Below, one piece after another: positions 18,398 through 28,065 of a stretch of DNA of 64,000 bases. The DNA comes from Alphaproteobacteria bacterium. GTDB taxonomy: Bacteria > Pseudomonadota > Alphaproteobacteria > Micropepsales > Micropepsaceae. The stretch lies in NCBI GenBank assembly GCA_947474645.1, contig CANJJD010000002.1:1-64000 (forward strand), written 5' to 3'. The position numbers were made by a program, and so were the translations under genes. The notes under the pieces were generated by a model. It had not been told where the DNA came from. It saw only the letters and a program-made list of their open reading frames with translations, and did no database searches. Every line of letters begins with the position of its first letter. Position 1 is the first letter of the stretch.

Positions 18398-19816
18398 ATG
18401 TTTTCTGTTCATCCCGTCATTCTGTCCGGAGGCGCCGGATCGCGGCTCTGGCCCCTGTCGCGCAGCCTTTTCCCCAAGCAACTGCTGGCTTTGGCCGGAA
18501 AACACAGCCTGATTCAGGATACCGCCTTGCGTACGATGGGCACGGATTTCGCGGCCCCGCTGATCATCTGCAATGTCGAACACCGCTTTTTGATCGCCGA
18601 ACAGATGCGCGAGGCCGGGGTCTCGCCGGCCGCCATCGTGCTGGAACCTGTGGGGCGCAACACCGCGCCGGCGGCCGCCATCGCCGCCCTGATGGTGGCG
18701 AAAACCGATCCCGAAGGTGTGCTGCTGTTGATGCCCGCAGACCACATCGTGCGGAACCGTACGGCTTTTTTGGATGCTTTGGACCGCGCCGCAGCCGCTG
18801 CGCGGCAGAATCAGTTGGTCAGTTTTGGAATCACGCCCGATTCTCCGGAAACTGGTTATGGCTACATCCGCCGTGGGCCGGCCCTGAAGGGCCTGGAAAA
18901 GAGCTTCAAGGTGGCGCGCTTTGTCGAAAAGCCCGACGCCGCCACCGCCGCGGCCTATGTCACCTCGGGCGAGTATGATTGGAACAGCGGCATGTTCGTG
19001 TTCAAGGCCGCCGCTTTCCTGGCCGAACTGGAACGGCTGGAGCCTGAACTGTTGGCCCATTGCCGCGCCGCGCTGGACGGGGCCAAGACCGACCTGGATT
19101 TCCTGCGCCTGGAACAAGACGCCTTCGCCAAGGCCAAGGCCATCTCCATCGACTATGCGGTGATGGAACGCACCGACAAGGCGGCGGTGGTGCCGGTCGA
19201 GATGGGCTGGAGTGACATCGGTTCCTGGGACTCGTTGTGGAGCGTGGCGGAGCGCGATGGCTCCGGCAACGCCATCAAGGGCGATGTGCTGCAGCATGGC
19301 GCGCGCAATTCCTATCTGCGCAGCGAAGGTCCGCTGGTGGCGGCAGTCGGCGTCGAGGATCTGGTGGTGGTCGCCACGCCCGATGCGGTGCTGGTCAGCC
19401 ACCGGAACGCCTCGCAGGACGTCAAGCGGATCGTGGAGAAGCTGGAGCAGTCGGGCCGCGAACTGCACAACACTCACCGCAAGGTCTACCGCCCCTGGGG
19501 CTCCTATGAAGGGATAGACGCGGGCGAGAAATTCCAGGTCAAGCACATCACGGTGAATCCCGGCGCCAAGCTGTCGCTGCAGATGCATCACAAGCGTGCC
19601 GAGCACTGGATCGTGGTGTCCGGCACCGCCCAGGTGACCTGCGACGACAAGGTGTTCAGCTTGCGGGAAAACGAGTCCACCTACATCCCGCTGGGCTCCC
19701 GGCACCGGCTGGAGAATCTGGGGCCCGAGCCCCTGCACCTGATCGAGGTCCAGTCCGGTTCCTATCTCGGCGAAGACGATATCGTCCGCTTCGAAGACAC
19801 TTATGGAAGAAGCTAG
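18398..19816 (+). CDS. manC: Mannose-1-phosphate guanylyltransferase / mannose-6-phosphate isomerase
   Basis: 472 aa bifunctional type II PMI/GMP. The N-terminal nucleotidyltransferase domain has LSGGAGSRLWPLSR and the QLLALAG segment; FVEKPDAATA and EYDWNSGMFVFK are typical of GMP. The C-terminal cupin isomerase domain (residues ~340-470) has RPWGSYE, NPGAKLSLQMHHKRAEHWIVVSG and the metal-binding histidines. It makes GDP-mannose, the precursor used by gmd-fcl. No phosphomannomutase (manB) was seen in the window. Repeats follow the stop codon (next entry). Confidence 0.97.
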   Translation: MFSVHPVILSGGAGSRLWPLSRSLFPKQLLALAGKHSLIQDTALRTMGTDFAAPLIICNVEHRFLIAEQMREAGVSPAAIVLEPVGRNTAPAAAIAALMVAKTDPEGVLLLMPADHIVRNRTAFLDALDRAAAAARQNQLVSFGITPDSPETGYGYIRRGPALKGLEKSFKVARFVEKPDAATAAAYVTSGEYDWNSGMFVFKAAAFLAELERLEPELLAHCRAALDGAKTDLDFLRLEQDAFAKAKAISIDYAVMERTDKAAVVPVEMGWSDIGSWDSLWSVAERDGSGNAIKGDVLQHGARNSYLRSEGPLVAAVGVEDLVVVATPDAVLVSHRNASQDVKRIVEKLEQSGRELHNTHRKVYRPWGSYEGIDAGEKFQVKHITVNPGAKLSLQMHHKRAEHWIVVSGTAQVTCDDKVFSLRENESTYIPLGSRHRLENLGPEPLHLIEVQSGSYLGEDDIVRFEDTYGRS

Positions 19817-19891
19817 GCGCGCTTTCGCGCGCCGGGGTGGAAGAAGCTGGCGCGCCTTCGCGCGCTGGGCGCAGGCTACCCCGGGGTAGCC
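19804..19891. repeat. Tandem imperfect repeat with three hairpins between convergent genes
   Basis: The end of manC (TGGAAGAAGCT, 19804) is duplicated 34 bases later (19838), each copy followed by a GC hairpin: GGCGCGC-TTTC-GCGCGCC (19816-19833) and GCGCGC-CTTC-GCGCGC (19850-19865). A third, perfect 18-base palindrome GGCTACCCCGGGGTAGCC follows (19874-19891), one base before the stop of the convergent SLBB gene. No T-run is present, but the cluster probably acts as a bidirectional transcription end. Confidence 0.7.
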
Positions 19892-19892
19892 G

Positions 19893-22800
19893 CTACTGGC
19901 GGGCCAGGACGGCCAGCGAGGCCAGGGTCACCGCCAGCGAGCTGAAGATGCCGGTCACGTCCAGCACGATCTGGCGGGCCGTGAGCGGCGCCAGGTCGCG
20001 CGGCACCACGATGGAACTGCCCGGCGGCAGGCTCTGGACGTCAAAGTTGAGCCAAGAGGTTTCCATGCGCCTGGCCGAACCGTCCGGCTGGACGATGAAG
20101 GTCAGGCCTTCATCCGAGAACTGGGCGTAGCCGCCCGCCCGCTTGACATAATCGGCGACCGTCAGGCCCGGCCGGTAGCTGTAACTGCCCGGCTGCATGA
20201 CTTCGCCCAGCACGGTGATGGTGGAAGGACGCTGCGGGATGAAGACCACATCGCCGGCTTCCAGCAACGGATCCTGCTGCGGATTGGCCGCCAGCACGGA
20301 GGGATCGGCGGCGATGGCGATGCGGCCCAGGCCCTTCTGGGTGCGAAGCTGGGTGATGAAGCCCTGGATGGCGCCATAGCCCTCGCCGGTGATCTTGTCG
20401 CCGCCGATGCGCGCGATGCCCGCCAGGAGCTGGCTCTGGATCTCGTCGGCGGCGCGCTTGTAGCCCTGTTCTTCCACTTGGGCGGCCGACTTGCGCAGGA
20501 ACACGGTGCCGGCGGGATAGGCGGTGCTGGTCAGCCCGCCGACCCGCATCAGCAGGTCGGACAGATGTTCGCCGCGGGTGATGGGATAATTGCCGCCGAA
20601 GCGCACTTCGCCCTGCACGGAAACAGAGCCGATGCCGGTATCGGTGAACACCTGGTTGAAATGGAACTGATCGCGCGGACGCACGACATAGCTGGCCAGG
20701 GTGCCCTGGTGCAGCGGCAAGGTCTGGCGCTGGCTGGCGGCGCGGCCGCTGCGATTGTCCACCGCGGTGGTCAGAAGTTCGACGCCGCTTTCATCCGCCC
20801 ATTTGGCGGTGCCGCCGGCGGCCTGGACCAGGTCGCTCAGGGTGGCATTGGGACCAACGAAATAGGGTCCCGGACCGTTCACCGCTCCGTCCAGACGGGC
20901 ACGGTGGTCAATCAGGAAATTGACCAGCACCAGCGGATCGACGCCCAACTGGCGGGACAGTTCACCGAAGGTATGGATTTCGGCGTTGCTGGCATAACCG
21001 GCGGCGCTGGCCGGCTGGTCAATATAATTGGGGTTGGGCTCCAGCTCGGGCACCGCCGCGTCCGACGCGCTCTGGGCCTGCCCGCTCTGGCCGGCCGCCT
21101 GGTTCGCGCCGCCGGCAGCGCCGGCGCCGCCCATGGCGGCGAACTGATTGGCGATATTCAGCGCGCTCTGCTGCGTCTGCTGTATTTGGGCCGCGGTCGG
21201 CAAGGCGCCGCCGGCGGTGGTCGGACTTGCCGCCTGGGTCAGCGCCTTCTGATAAGCCGCTTCGCGCTGTGAGGCCAGCAAGCTGCCGGGCGCGGCGGTT
21301 TCCAGCAGCGCAATGATGTTGGCGCGCCTGGTGTCGGACGGCACACCGCTGAAATCTTCCTGTCCGATGGAAGTCTCCTGCAAGTCCTTGGGATCCAGCC
21401 CGAAGGGATTGCTCGGGGTGACTTGCAGCTTGGTCTGATCGGCGATGGCGAATGCACCCTTGGTGGAGAGGGCTGTAGCGGAAATCGCGGCCTGCGCGGC
21501 GGCTTCATTGTTGGTCTGCAGGGGATTGCGGATCAGCTTCTGATCATACGCCATCTTGTCGAGATAGGCCTTGACGATAAAGGACAGGAGTTGGGATTCC
21601 GCGACCGAGATCGGCCGCACCATGTCATCGCTCTGCAGCTGCACGTCCTCGGAGCCGCTCATCACCGCCACCGGCGTGAAGGCGACCAGCGAACGCAGCA
21701 GGGTGCGCGGATCCTTGCGCACGATCATGCCGAACAGCGTGTAAGGCGTCTGGCCCAGCGCGCCCGGCGCGCGCAGAATCTCCGACAGACGCGTACCGCC
21801 GGCCACAGCATACTGGCCGGCCAGGCCCGTGCCGCCCGACAGGGTGGCTTGCGACGTGGAAAGGTCGGCGCCTAGTTCGACACGCAGGACTTCGCTGTCG
21901 CGGATCACGCCGCTATCGTTCGGCAAGGTCACCAGATTGGAACGGCCATCCGGTTCGATGCGAAGCGCCGACAGCCGGTAACGGCCGCGCACTTCTTGGC
22001 CGCCCGCAAGGGCAATCAAGGTACGAACAGGCGCGCTGCTGGCATGGGCCGGAAGTTCATAGATGGCGGGACGGCGCACCAGGCCGGCCACCGCCACGGT
22101 GGCGCCCAGCGGCGGCACGATCAGCCGGTCGCCATCGGCCATGCGGACGGTGCCGCTGCCGGCGCCGGTCAGCATGCCGTAAAGATCGACATTGTAGACG
22201 CGGCCCTTGCGCTCCAGGCGGATGCTGCGCAGCGAGCCGGTTTTTTTCACGCCGCCGGAAAGCAGCAGCGCATCCACCGCGGAAGAAAGGCCGGTGACCA
22301 GGCGCGGACCCGGAACATTGACTTCGCCGGCCACCAGCACGGTGATCTGGCGCACCCGGCCGATCGAGGTGTAGGCGCTGCTGGCGACATAGGCTTTCTT
22401 CACCGCCACATCGAGATCCTGGCGGAAGCTGCCGAACGTGCGCCCCGACGCCGCGAGGGGCGAAAGGCGCGGTACCACCACATTGCCATCGCGTCCCACC
22501 GTCAGGCGGAAATCGCTGTTCTCCTGGCCGCGCAGCGAAACAGCGATCTCGTCGCCCGGTCCCAGGATATAATCTTCGGCGACAGCGCCGGTTTCCGGCA
22601 CCGTGACTATGCGGCCGGCGCCGAACTGGTTGTAGCCGAACTGCATCAACCTGGCGTTGGCGCGCGCCGACATGATCTGCTCCAGCCGCGACGTGGGCAG
22701 CTTGACGTTCATTGCCGGATTTTGCGGATACAGGTTCTGGCTTTGCGGCAGGCTGGACGTCTGGTCCACGATGCCGTTGCTGGAACCGAACATGCCCATG

Positions 22801-22976
22801 TTGCCGTTGGTGCCGCCCCGGCCACCCATCTGCTGCATCAGCTGGGTGTCGCCCATGGACTGGGCCATGCCTGGACCTTCGGACGCCAGCCAGCACACAA
22901 TTGCCAGCACGAAAGGCATGATGAAAAAGGCGCTGCGGCCCAGCCGGTTGGCGCAGCTATTTTTCCGGTTTGGCAC
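19893..22976 (-). CDS. Very large SLBB-domain polysaccharide export protein
   Basis: 1027 aa, far longer than Wza-type exporters (about 350-400 aa). GTG start at 22976; a signal peptide-like segment FFIMPFVLAIVCWLASEGPGMAQ follows. The polysaccharide-export domain is at residues ~130-200 (DYILGPGDEIAVSLRGQ, GRDGNVVVPRLSPLAASG). At least four SLBB-like units follow (VLVAGEVNVPGPRLV; VAVAGLVRRPAIYEL; VSVQGEVRFGGNYPI; ITVLGEVMQPGSYSY). A low-complexity Gln/Ala/Gly linker lies near residues 590-650. The C-terminus ends in one hydrophobic segment (FSSLAVTLASLAVLA). Likely forms the periplasmic/outer-membrane export channel. No lipobox cysteine was recognised. Confidence 0.88.
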   Translation of the reverse strand: MPNRKNSCANRLGRSAFFIMPFVLAIVCWLASEGPGMAQSMGDTQLMQQMGGRGGTNGNMGMFGSSNGIVDQTSSLPQSQNLYPQNPAMNVKLPTSRLEQIMSARANARLMQFGYNQFGAGRIVTVPETGAVAEDYILGPGDEIAVSLRGQENSDFRLTVGRDGNVVVPRLSPLAASGRTFGSFRQDLDVAVKKAYVASSAYTSIGRVRQITVLVAGEVNVPGPRLVTGLSSAVDALLLSGGVKKTGSLRSIRLERKGRVYNVDLYGMLTGAGSGTVRMADGDRLIVPPLGATVAVAGLVRRPAIYELPAHASSAPVRTLIALAGGQEVRGRYRLSALRIEPDGRSNLVTLPNDSGVIRDSEVLRVELGADLSTSQATLSGGTGLAGQYAVAGGTRLSEILRAPGALGQTPYTLFGMIVRKDPRTLLRSLVAFTPVAVMSGSEDVQLQSDDMVRPISVAESQLLSFIVKAYLDKMAYDQKLIRNPLQTNNEAAAQAAISATALSTKGAFAIADQTKLQVTPSNPFGLDPKDLQETSIGQEDFSGVPSDTRRANIIALLETAAPGSLLASQREAAYQKALTQAASPTTAGGALPTAAQIQQTQQSALNIANQFAAMGGAGAAGGANQAAGQSGQAQSASDAAVPELEPNPNYIDQPASAAGYASNAEIHTFGELSRQLGVDPLVLVNFLIDHRARLDGAVNGPGPYFVGPNATLSDLVQAAGGTAKWADESGVELLTTAVDNRSGRAASQRQTLPLHQGTLASYVVRPRDQFHFNQVFTDTGIGSVSVQGEVRFGGNYPITRGEHLSDLLMRVGGLTSTAYPAGTVFLRKSAAQVEEQGYKRAADEIQSQLLAGIARIGGDKITGEGYGAIQGFITQLRTQKGLGRIAIAADPSVLAANPQQDPLLEAGDVVFIPQRPSTITVLGEVMQPGSYSYRPGLTVADYVKRAGGYAQFSDEGLTFIVQPDGSARRMETSWLNFDVQSLPPGSSIVVPRDLAPLTARQIVLDVTGIFSSLAVTLASLAVLARQ

Positions 22977-23051
22977 TTAGGCAGTTCCCAGGTTCGACAG
23001 GGCGGTGGTCTAGCATAGGGCCGCCAAAGGGGAGAAGGAAAAAGATTTTCC

Positions 23052-25679
23052 TTGCAATTGCTTAGGCGAAAGGCAAGGAAATCCCGGACGGGCAGATTGA
23101 AGGTCGGACCAGTGATAGGACGGGCGCCGTTACCCGGCAGCGGTAGGGCCGCCGCCCGGCGCGCGGGCCGGAAGGCGGCCAGCCGGACTGTGCTTGCAGG
23201 GTCAACAGCCCTCGCCGCCCTGCTGCTCACCATGCCGGTCCGGGCCGAGGAAAATCCCGCTCCCACCAACCTGTTCGGCAGCCGCGGCTTGATCGGCACC
23301 CCTAGCGCGCGCATGGCCCCGGACGGGGAACTGTCCACCGGCGCCAGCTTCCTGAAGAACAACCAGCACTACAATTTCGCCTTCGAGGTTTTACCCTGGC
23401 TGGAGGCGACGTTCCGCTATTCCGGATTACAACATTTTCAGAAGGAGTATCCGGTCTATTACGACCGCGCCTTCGGCGTGAAGGCCCGGCTGTGGGACGA
23501 AAAGGGCTGGGTGCCGGCCGTTGCGGTCGGCATCGACGACATCATCGGAACCGGCGTCTATAACGGCGAGTATATCGTCGCTTCCAAGCGGTTCGGCGAC
23601 GTCGATGCCAGCCTGGGGATGGGCTGGGGCCGCCACGCCGGCACCGAGGCCTTGCGCAATCCCATCGCGCTGGCCTTCCCCTCCTTCAACGATCGCCAAT
23701 CCTTCTTCGGCCAGGCCGGTGGCGCCGATTTCAAGGCCTTCTTCCACGGCCGCAAGGTCGGCATTTTCGGCGGTGCCGTCTGGCACACCCCGCTCGAGGG
23801 CCTGTCGCTTATGGCCGAGTATGACAGCGACACCTATGCCCAGGAAAAAGCCCTGGGCAATTTTTCGCCCAGGAGCCAGGTCAATTACGGCCTGTCCTAC
23901 GCCGTCTCCGACCAGGCCTTGCTGGGATTATACTGGCTTTACGGCCGGAGCCTCGGCGGCAGCTTCACGCTCAGGCTGGATCCGGTGCGTCCCCAGTATG
24001 CGCAGAAAATCGAAACTCCGCCGCCGCCGGTGGCCGAGCGCAGCCCCGAGCAGCAGCACAGGGCGCTGGCCGCGTTGCTGGGACAGCGCGATCCGGCCAA
24101 TGTCCTGCAGGCCAGGATGCTGGATACGCGCGACACCAACCGCAACGATTTCGTGGACGCGCTGTGGCAACAGGGCGGCGACTATGCCGACATCCAGGTC
24201 CGGCAAAGCATGCTGGACCTGACTGTGACGGGCGCAGTCTCCAATACCCGCTGCGCCGCCACCGCGCGCCTGATGCAGGGCGTGACGGCGCATATCAGCC
24301 GCGTCAGGCTGCGCGACCTGGAAGGAAAGCGCAGCGTATCCTGCGTGGTGCCGCGCTCGGTGGAAGCCACACCGATCAGCGCCGCCTTCCTGTCCCCCGC
24401 CAATCTCAAGGTGCTGGCCCTGCCGGTGGTGCAGACCATCGACGCCACCGACGTTGTGCCCACGGTCAATCGCGCCCAGGCGTTGCGCAACATCCGCAAG
24501 GCGCTGACCGCGCAAACCATTGTGGTGGAAGCGCTGTCGCTGGGCGATGGCGAGCTGGTGATCTACTACCGCAACAACCATTACTTCGCGGAAACGGACG
24601 CCATCGACCGGATGGTTCGCGTCCTCACCAAGGAAGCGCCGCCGGACATCGAGAAGTTCCGCCTGATCGCGATATTGGGCGGCATTCCCCAGCAGGAATT
24701 CGACGTGCTGCGCGGGCCGGTGGAACGCAGCGCATCGCAGAATGAAGGCGACATCTTCGACCGTTCGGTCAGCCTGGTGATGCCGCCGATGGACAACCCG
24801 GTGCTGGCGGCGGCGGCGCGCGAAACCTATCCCCGCTTCAGCTGGGGGCTTTATCCGCAGATGCGCCAGGCGTTGTTCGATCCCAACCAGCCTTTCGGCG
24901 TCCAGTTCCTGGCCGCCGCCCATGCGGCGCTGGAAGTCGCGCCCGGCCTCACGCTTGCGGGCTCGCTGGAAGCCAGCCTCTACGACAATTTCGATACCGC
25001 GCGCTCCAGCGACAGCGCGCTGCCGCATGTGCGCAGCGATTTTTTGAAATACTTCACCGCCGGCAAGACCGGCATCGGCCATCTGGAGGCCGACTACCGC
25101 TTCCGCGCGACACCCACGGTCACCGCGATCGTGCGCAGCGGCTATCTGGAAGGCATGTTCGCCGGCATCGGCGGCGAAGTGTTGTGGCGGCCGGAAGGCG
25201 CGCGCTGGGCGCTGGGGGCCGACCTTTACCAAGTATGGCAGCGCGACTTCGACCGCTTGTTTGGATTGCAGCGTTACAAAGTCACCACCGGTCATGTGTC
25301 GCTCTATTACGACTCGCCCTGGTATGGCCTGAACTTCCAGATGCGCGCCGGGCAGTATCTGGCCGGCGACCGCGGCCTCACCTTCCAGGTGACGCGGCGC
25401 TTCTCCACCGGGGTGGAGATCGGCGCCTTCGTCACCAAGACCAATGTGTCGGCAGCCCAGTTCGGCGAAGGCAGTTTCGACAAGGGCATCATCATCCGCC
25501 TGCCCCTGGGCTGGATCGCCCCCCTGGAAACCCAGAGCCAGGTCGCCATCGACCTTCGGCCCGTGCAGCGCGACGGCGGCCAGACACTGGCAGGCGATGC
25601 GACGCTGTATGAAGAAAGCCGCGCCACCAGCGAAGGCGAATTGTTGCGGCAGGAATCGTCGCTGCAAGGTTCGAATTGA
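23052..25679 (+). CDS. yjbH: YjbH/GfcD-family outer-membrane protein
   Basis: 875 aa, divergent from the SLBB gene. The start is uncertain: TTG 23052 follows a purine-rich stretch (GGGGAGAAGGA), while GTG codons at 23112 and 23190 would leave a tidier signal peptide (VLAGSTALAALLLTMPVRAE). The mature protein begins NLFGSRGLIGTPSARMAPDGEL, the hallmark of YjbH, and ends in many amphipathic strands (GLQRYKVTTGHVSLYYDSPW, GLTFQVTRRFSTGVEIGAFV) expected of an outer-membrane barrel. YjbH/GfcD is thought to take part in secretion of yjb EPS and group 4 capsule. It should act with the SLBB protein and the YjbF lipoprotein. Confidence 0.88.
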   Translation: MQLLRRKARKSRTGRLKVGPVIGRAPLPGSGRAAARRAGRKAASRTVLAGSTALAALLLTMPVRAEENPAPTNLFGSRGLIGTPSARMAPDGELSTGASFLKNNQHYNFAFEVLPWLEATFRYSGLQHFQKEYPVYYDRAFGVKARLWDEKGWVPAVAVGIDDIIGTGVYNGEYIVASKRFGDVDASLGMGWGRHAGTEALRNPIALAFPSFNDRQSFFGQAGGADFKAFFHGRKVGIFGGAVWHTPLEGLSLMAEYDSDTYAQEKALGNFSPRSQVNYGLSYAVSDQALLGLYWLYGRSLGGSFTLRLDPVRPQYAQKIETPPPPVAERSPEQQHRALAALLGQRDPANVLQARMLDTRDTNRNDFVDALWQQGGDYADIQVRQSMLDLTVTGAVSNTRCAATARLMQGVTAHISRVRLRDLEGKRSVSCVVPRSVEATPISAAFLSPANLKVLALPVVQTIDATDVVPTVNRAQALRNIRKALTAQTIVVEALSLGDGELVIYYRNNHYFAETDAIDRMVRVLTKEAPPDIEKFRLIAILGGIPQQEFDVLRGPVERSASQNEGDIFDRSVSLVMPPMDNPVLAAAARETYPRFSWGLYPQMRQALFDPNQPFGVQFLAAAHAALEVAPGLTLAGSLEASLYDNFDTARSSDSALPHVRSDFLKYFTAGKTGIGHLEADYRFRATPTVTAIVRSGYLEGMFAGIGGEVLWRPEGARWALGADLYQVWQRDFDRLFGLQRYKVTTGHVSLYYDSPWYGLNFQMRAGQYLAGDRGLTFQVTRRFSTGVEIGAFVTKTNVSAAQFGEGSFDKGIIIRLPLGWIAPLETQSQVAIDLRPVQRDGGQTLAGDATLYEESRATSEGELLRQESSLQGSN

Positions 25680-25748
25680 CCGCATGGACGGACCCCCGAA
25701 CCATGCTAAAACACGGCCCAAACTGGCCGCGGCCGACGGAGCACTGAC

Positions 25749-26726
25749 ATGACGATCCTGGATGAAGCGCAGCCCCGCGCGCCGACGGCGGCGATCCGTG
25801 AGTTCCTGCGCAATTCGATTTCCCTAGCCGACGTCACCCGCCAGATCTGGTCCGGCCGGCTGGTTGTCGTGGCCGCGCTGGTATTCGGATTGATGTATGG
25901 CCTTTTACAGGCCCGCCGGGCAGGCCCGCTCTATTCGGCCATCGTCTCGGTGATGCCCGCTCAAACCGATGCCGATATGGGCGGCGGGGGCGGCGGCGCG
26001 ATCGGCATGCTGGCCAGCCTCACCGGCGGCGGCGGCGGCAGCCAAGTTCCAAAATTCACCCAATTTCTTTTCACGATCGGATCGGTCGGCGTGGCACAAA
26101 GGCTGGACCGTGACCATGACACGGTGTGCGTCATCTATCGCGGCCTATGCGACCCCAAAACCCATGTCTGGAAGCGGCGCACCGGCATGCGGGCGGCGTT
26201 CAACGGTTTTCTGGCGCGCGTCGCCGGCCTTCCCGATCCCAACGGCCCGCTGACCGTCATTGACCTGGCGCAATTCAATGCCGGTGCAATCGGCGTCACC
26301 AAGGACAAGGCCACCGGACTGGTGACTTTGAGCTTTCAACACCCCAATCCCAATTTTGCCGCCGATTACCTCAAGCTGGTGCTCACCACCGCCAATGACT
26401 ATATGCGCGAGCAGGACCGCTCCACCCAGCGCAACATGGTGGAATATGTCGCCCGCCGCCTCTCTACCAGCACCAATGTCGAACAGCACCAGTCGCTCAG
26501 CAACCTGATGTTGCAGCAGGAACGCCGGCTGATGATGACCGAGGTGAATGCCCCCTATGCCGCAACCATCCTGGACGGCCCCACCGTCATGCCGCTCAAT
26601 ACCGTGCTCAGGACCACGATGCTGAACGGATTTTTCTGGATGATGATCGGCATAGCCGCCGTTCTCTTCCGCAACGTGGTGCCGAAGCGTTACCGCTTTT
26701 GGAGCAGAGTTTGGCCGCGCTCCTGA
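25749..26726 (+). CDS. Wzz/GumC-like polysaccharide co-polymerase without kinase domain
   Basis: 325 aa. N-terminal cytoplasmic part, TM1 at residues ~38-55 (LVVVAALVFGLMYGLLQA), a periplasmic region starting SAIVSVMPAQTD, and TM2 near the C-terminus (GFFWMMIGIAAVLF). This two-helix layout is that of chain-length determinants. A long glycine-rich stretch near residues 76-97 is unusual. The bacterial tyrosine kinase domain found in many EPS co-polymerases is absent and no separate kinase gene is seen. It overlaps the next gene by 28 bases, consistent with joint control of polymer length. Confidence 0.75.
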   Translation: MTILDEAQPRAPTAAIREFLRNSISLADVTRQIWSGRLVVVAALVFGLMYGLLQARRAGPLYSAIVSVMPAQTDADMGGGGGGAIGMLASLTGGGGGSQVPKFTQFLFTIGSVGVAQRLDRDHDTVCVIYRGLCDPKTHVWKRRTGMRAAFNGFLARVAGLPDPNGPLTVIDLAQFNAGAIGVTKDKATGLVTLSFQHPNPNFAADYLKLVLTTANDYMREQDRSTQRNMVEYVARRLSTSTNVEQHQSLSNLMLQQERRLMMTEVNAPYAATILDGPTVMPLNTVLRTTMLNGFFWMMIGIAAVLFRNVVPKRYRFWSRVWPRS

Positions 26727-27964
26727 ACCGCAAGATCGACGTCGACACCTGGATAATCTTTTCGACGATCGTCAGCGTCTTCCTGATCATCCGGATAGGA
26801 CGCATCGGCGCGGATATCTTTTTGGGCTATCCCATCGTCATTCTCAATACGGTAATTCTTTTGCTGCTGGGCCGGCTGATGATTCACAAGGTCCACGCCA
26901 TCGTGATCGCCGTGGTGGCAGCAACAAGTATTCTGGCCACGCAATACTCGCAGACCCAGATTACGGCGATCATCGCCCAGATCGTCGGCATCATGCTGAT
27001 GTCCGTCTGCTACTTCAGCGTACTGCTTACCTCCAGCCCGACTGTGCCGCGCTGGCTCAACCTGTACGCCAATATCGCCTTCTATCTGGCGGTGTACGGC
27101 ATCGGCGCATTCATCGTGCAACATGCCATGCACTACGATCCGGAAGGCGAGCAGAGGCTCAAGTCCATCTTCCGGGAGCCCTCTCTCTTCGTCTACACCA
27201 CGCTTCCGGCGATGGGCTTTTACATCAATAGCTGGGTGACGGAGCGACGGCACGGGCTGGAAACCCTGATCTTTCTCCTGGCCTATGTGCTGGCGGATTC
27301 GGCCCTGGGCTTCATGGGGCTTTTGCTGATTGGCGCCTTTACCTTCATCAAGCGCTTCACCATCTGGCACGTGCTGGCGGGCTTCATCGTGTGTGGCACG
27401 CTGCTGGCCGGCCTGTTTTTCGCCAGCGAAAATTTCCGCCTGCGCGTCACCGATACGGCCGTAGCAGCCTCCGGCGACACTATGAAGCAAACCAACGGCA
27501 GCACCTTCGCGTTTCTGTCCAATCTCTATGTCACAGGCAGCACCGCGATCGACCATCCGGTGCTGGGTGTCGGTATCGGGGGCTATCGCACAGCTTATGA
27601 AAACTATATCGGCGACCTCGGCGAGGAATCTCTTGAAAACAACAAGGAAATCGTGGGCCTGAACAAGGATGACGCCAACTCCCTTTTCCTGCGGGTGGTG
27701 GCGGAACTGGGACCGTTCGGCCTGATCGCCCTGCTGGGATTCCTGGCCGTCTGCGCAAATGTGGAAGGCAAACCCTATCGCCAGGTTCGCAATGCGCTCC
27801 TGCCCTATTTCCTGGTGCGCATGTCGCGTTTCGGCGCCTATTTCTCCATGGAGCTCTACTTCTTCGTCGGCCTCTATCTGCTCAATTATCTGGAGTATCG
27901 CCGCAGTGTTGCTGGCGCGTTGCCCGAACAGGCGCCTTCCCAGCCTGTGTTGCGCCCCGCCTGA
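26699..27964 (+). CDS. Wzy-like polysaccharide polymerase / O-antigen ligase family protein
   Basis: 421 aa with about ten transmembrane segments. A large loop near residues 250-330 contains [18 protein letters not shown], the kind of G-x-G-x-x-x loop found in O-antigen ligase/Wzy families, followed by [20 protein letters not shown], close to the ligase-type N-x-H/S-x-x-[LF] pattern. TTG 26699 is the track start; another TTG 12 bases on (LAALLNRK) is also possible. Its position right behind the Wzz-like gene supports polymerase over ligase. Confidence 0.78.
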   Translation: MEQSLAALLNRKIDVDTWIIFSTIVSVFLIIRIGRIGADIFLGYPIVILNTVILLLLGRLMIHKVHAIVIAVVAATSILATQYSQTQITAIIAQIVGIMLMSVCYFSVLLTSSPTVPRWLNLYANIAFYLAVYGIGAFIVQHAMHYDPEGEQRLKSIFREPSLFVYTTLPAMGFYINSWVTERRHGLETLIFLLAYVLADSALGFMGLLLIGAFTFIKRFTIWHVLAGFIVCGTLLAGLFFASENFRLRVTDTAVAASGDTMKQTNGSTFAFLSNLYVTGSTAIDHPVLGVGIGGYRTAYENYIGDLGEESLENNKEIVGLNKDDANSLFLRVVAELGPFGLIALLGFLAVCANVEGKPYRQVRNALLPYFLVRMSRFGAYFSMELYFFVGLYLLNYLEYRRSVAGALPEQAPSQPVLRPA

Positions 27965-28065
27965 GGCTTGCCTTTGATTTGAAAGGCGTTTTCGCCGTCC
28001 CCCCCGGCATTGCCACTGGGAAAGGTTCGGGTTATGCATCTGCCGCTTTTGCGGATTACGGGTGG

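Noticed and set aside
18314-19738. 474-aa minus-strand ORF opposite manC
   Set aside because: Shadow of manC, whose motifs are unambiguous.
23928-25721. 597-aa minus-strand ORF opposite yjbH
   Set aside because: Antisense shadow of the YjbH gene; composition of a reversed GC-rich frame and no domain.
25975-26040. GGCGGC-rich repeat in the Wzz-like gene as a possible DNA repeat element
   Set aside because: It simply encodes two glycine runs in frame; unusual for the protein but not a separate DNA element.
26690-28039. 449-aa minus-strand ORF opposite the Wzy-like gene
   Set aside because: Hydrophilic, His/Gln-rich complement of a membrane-protein gene; the plus strand has the coherent transmembrane pattern.
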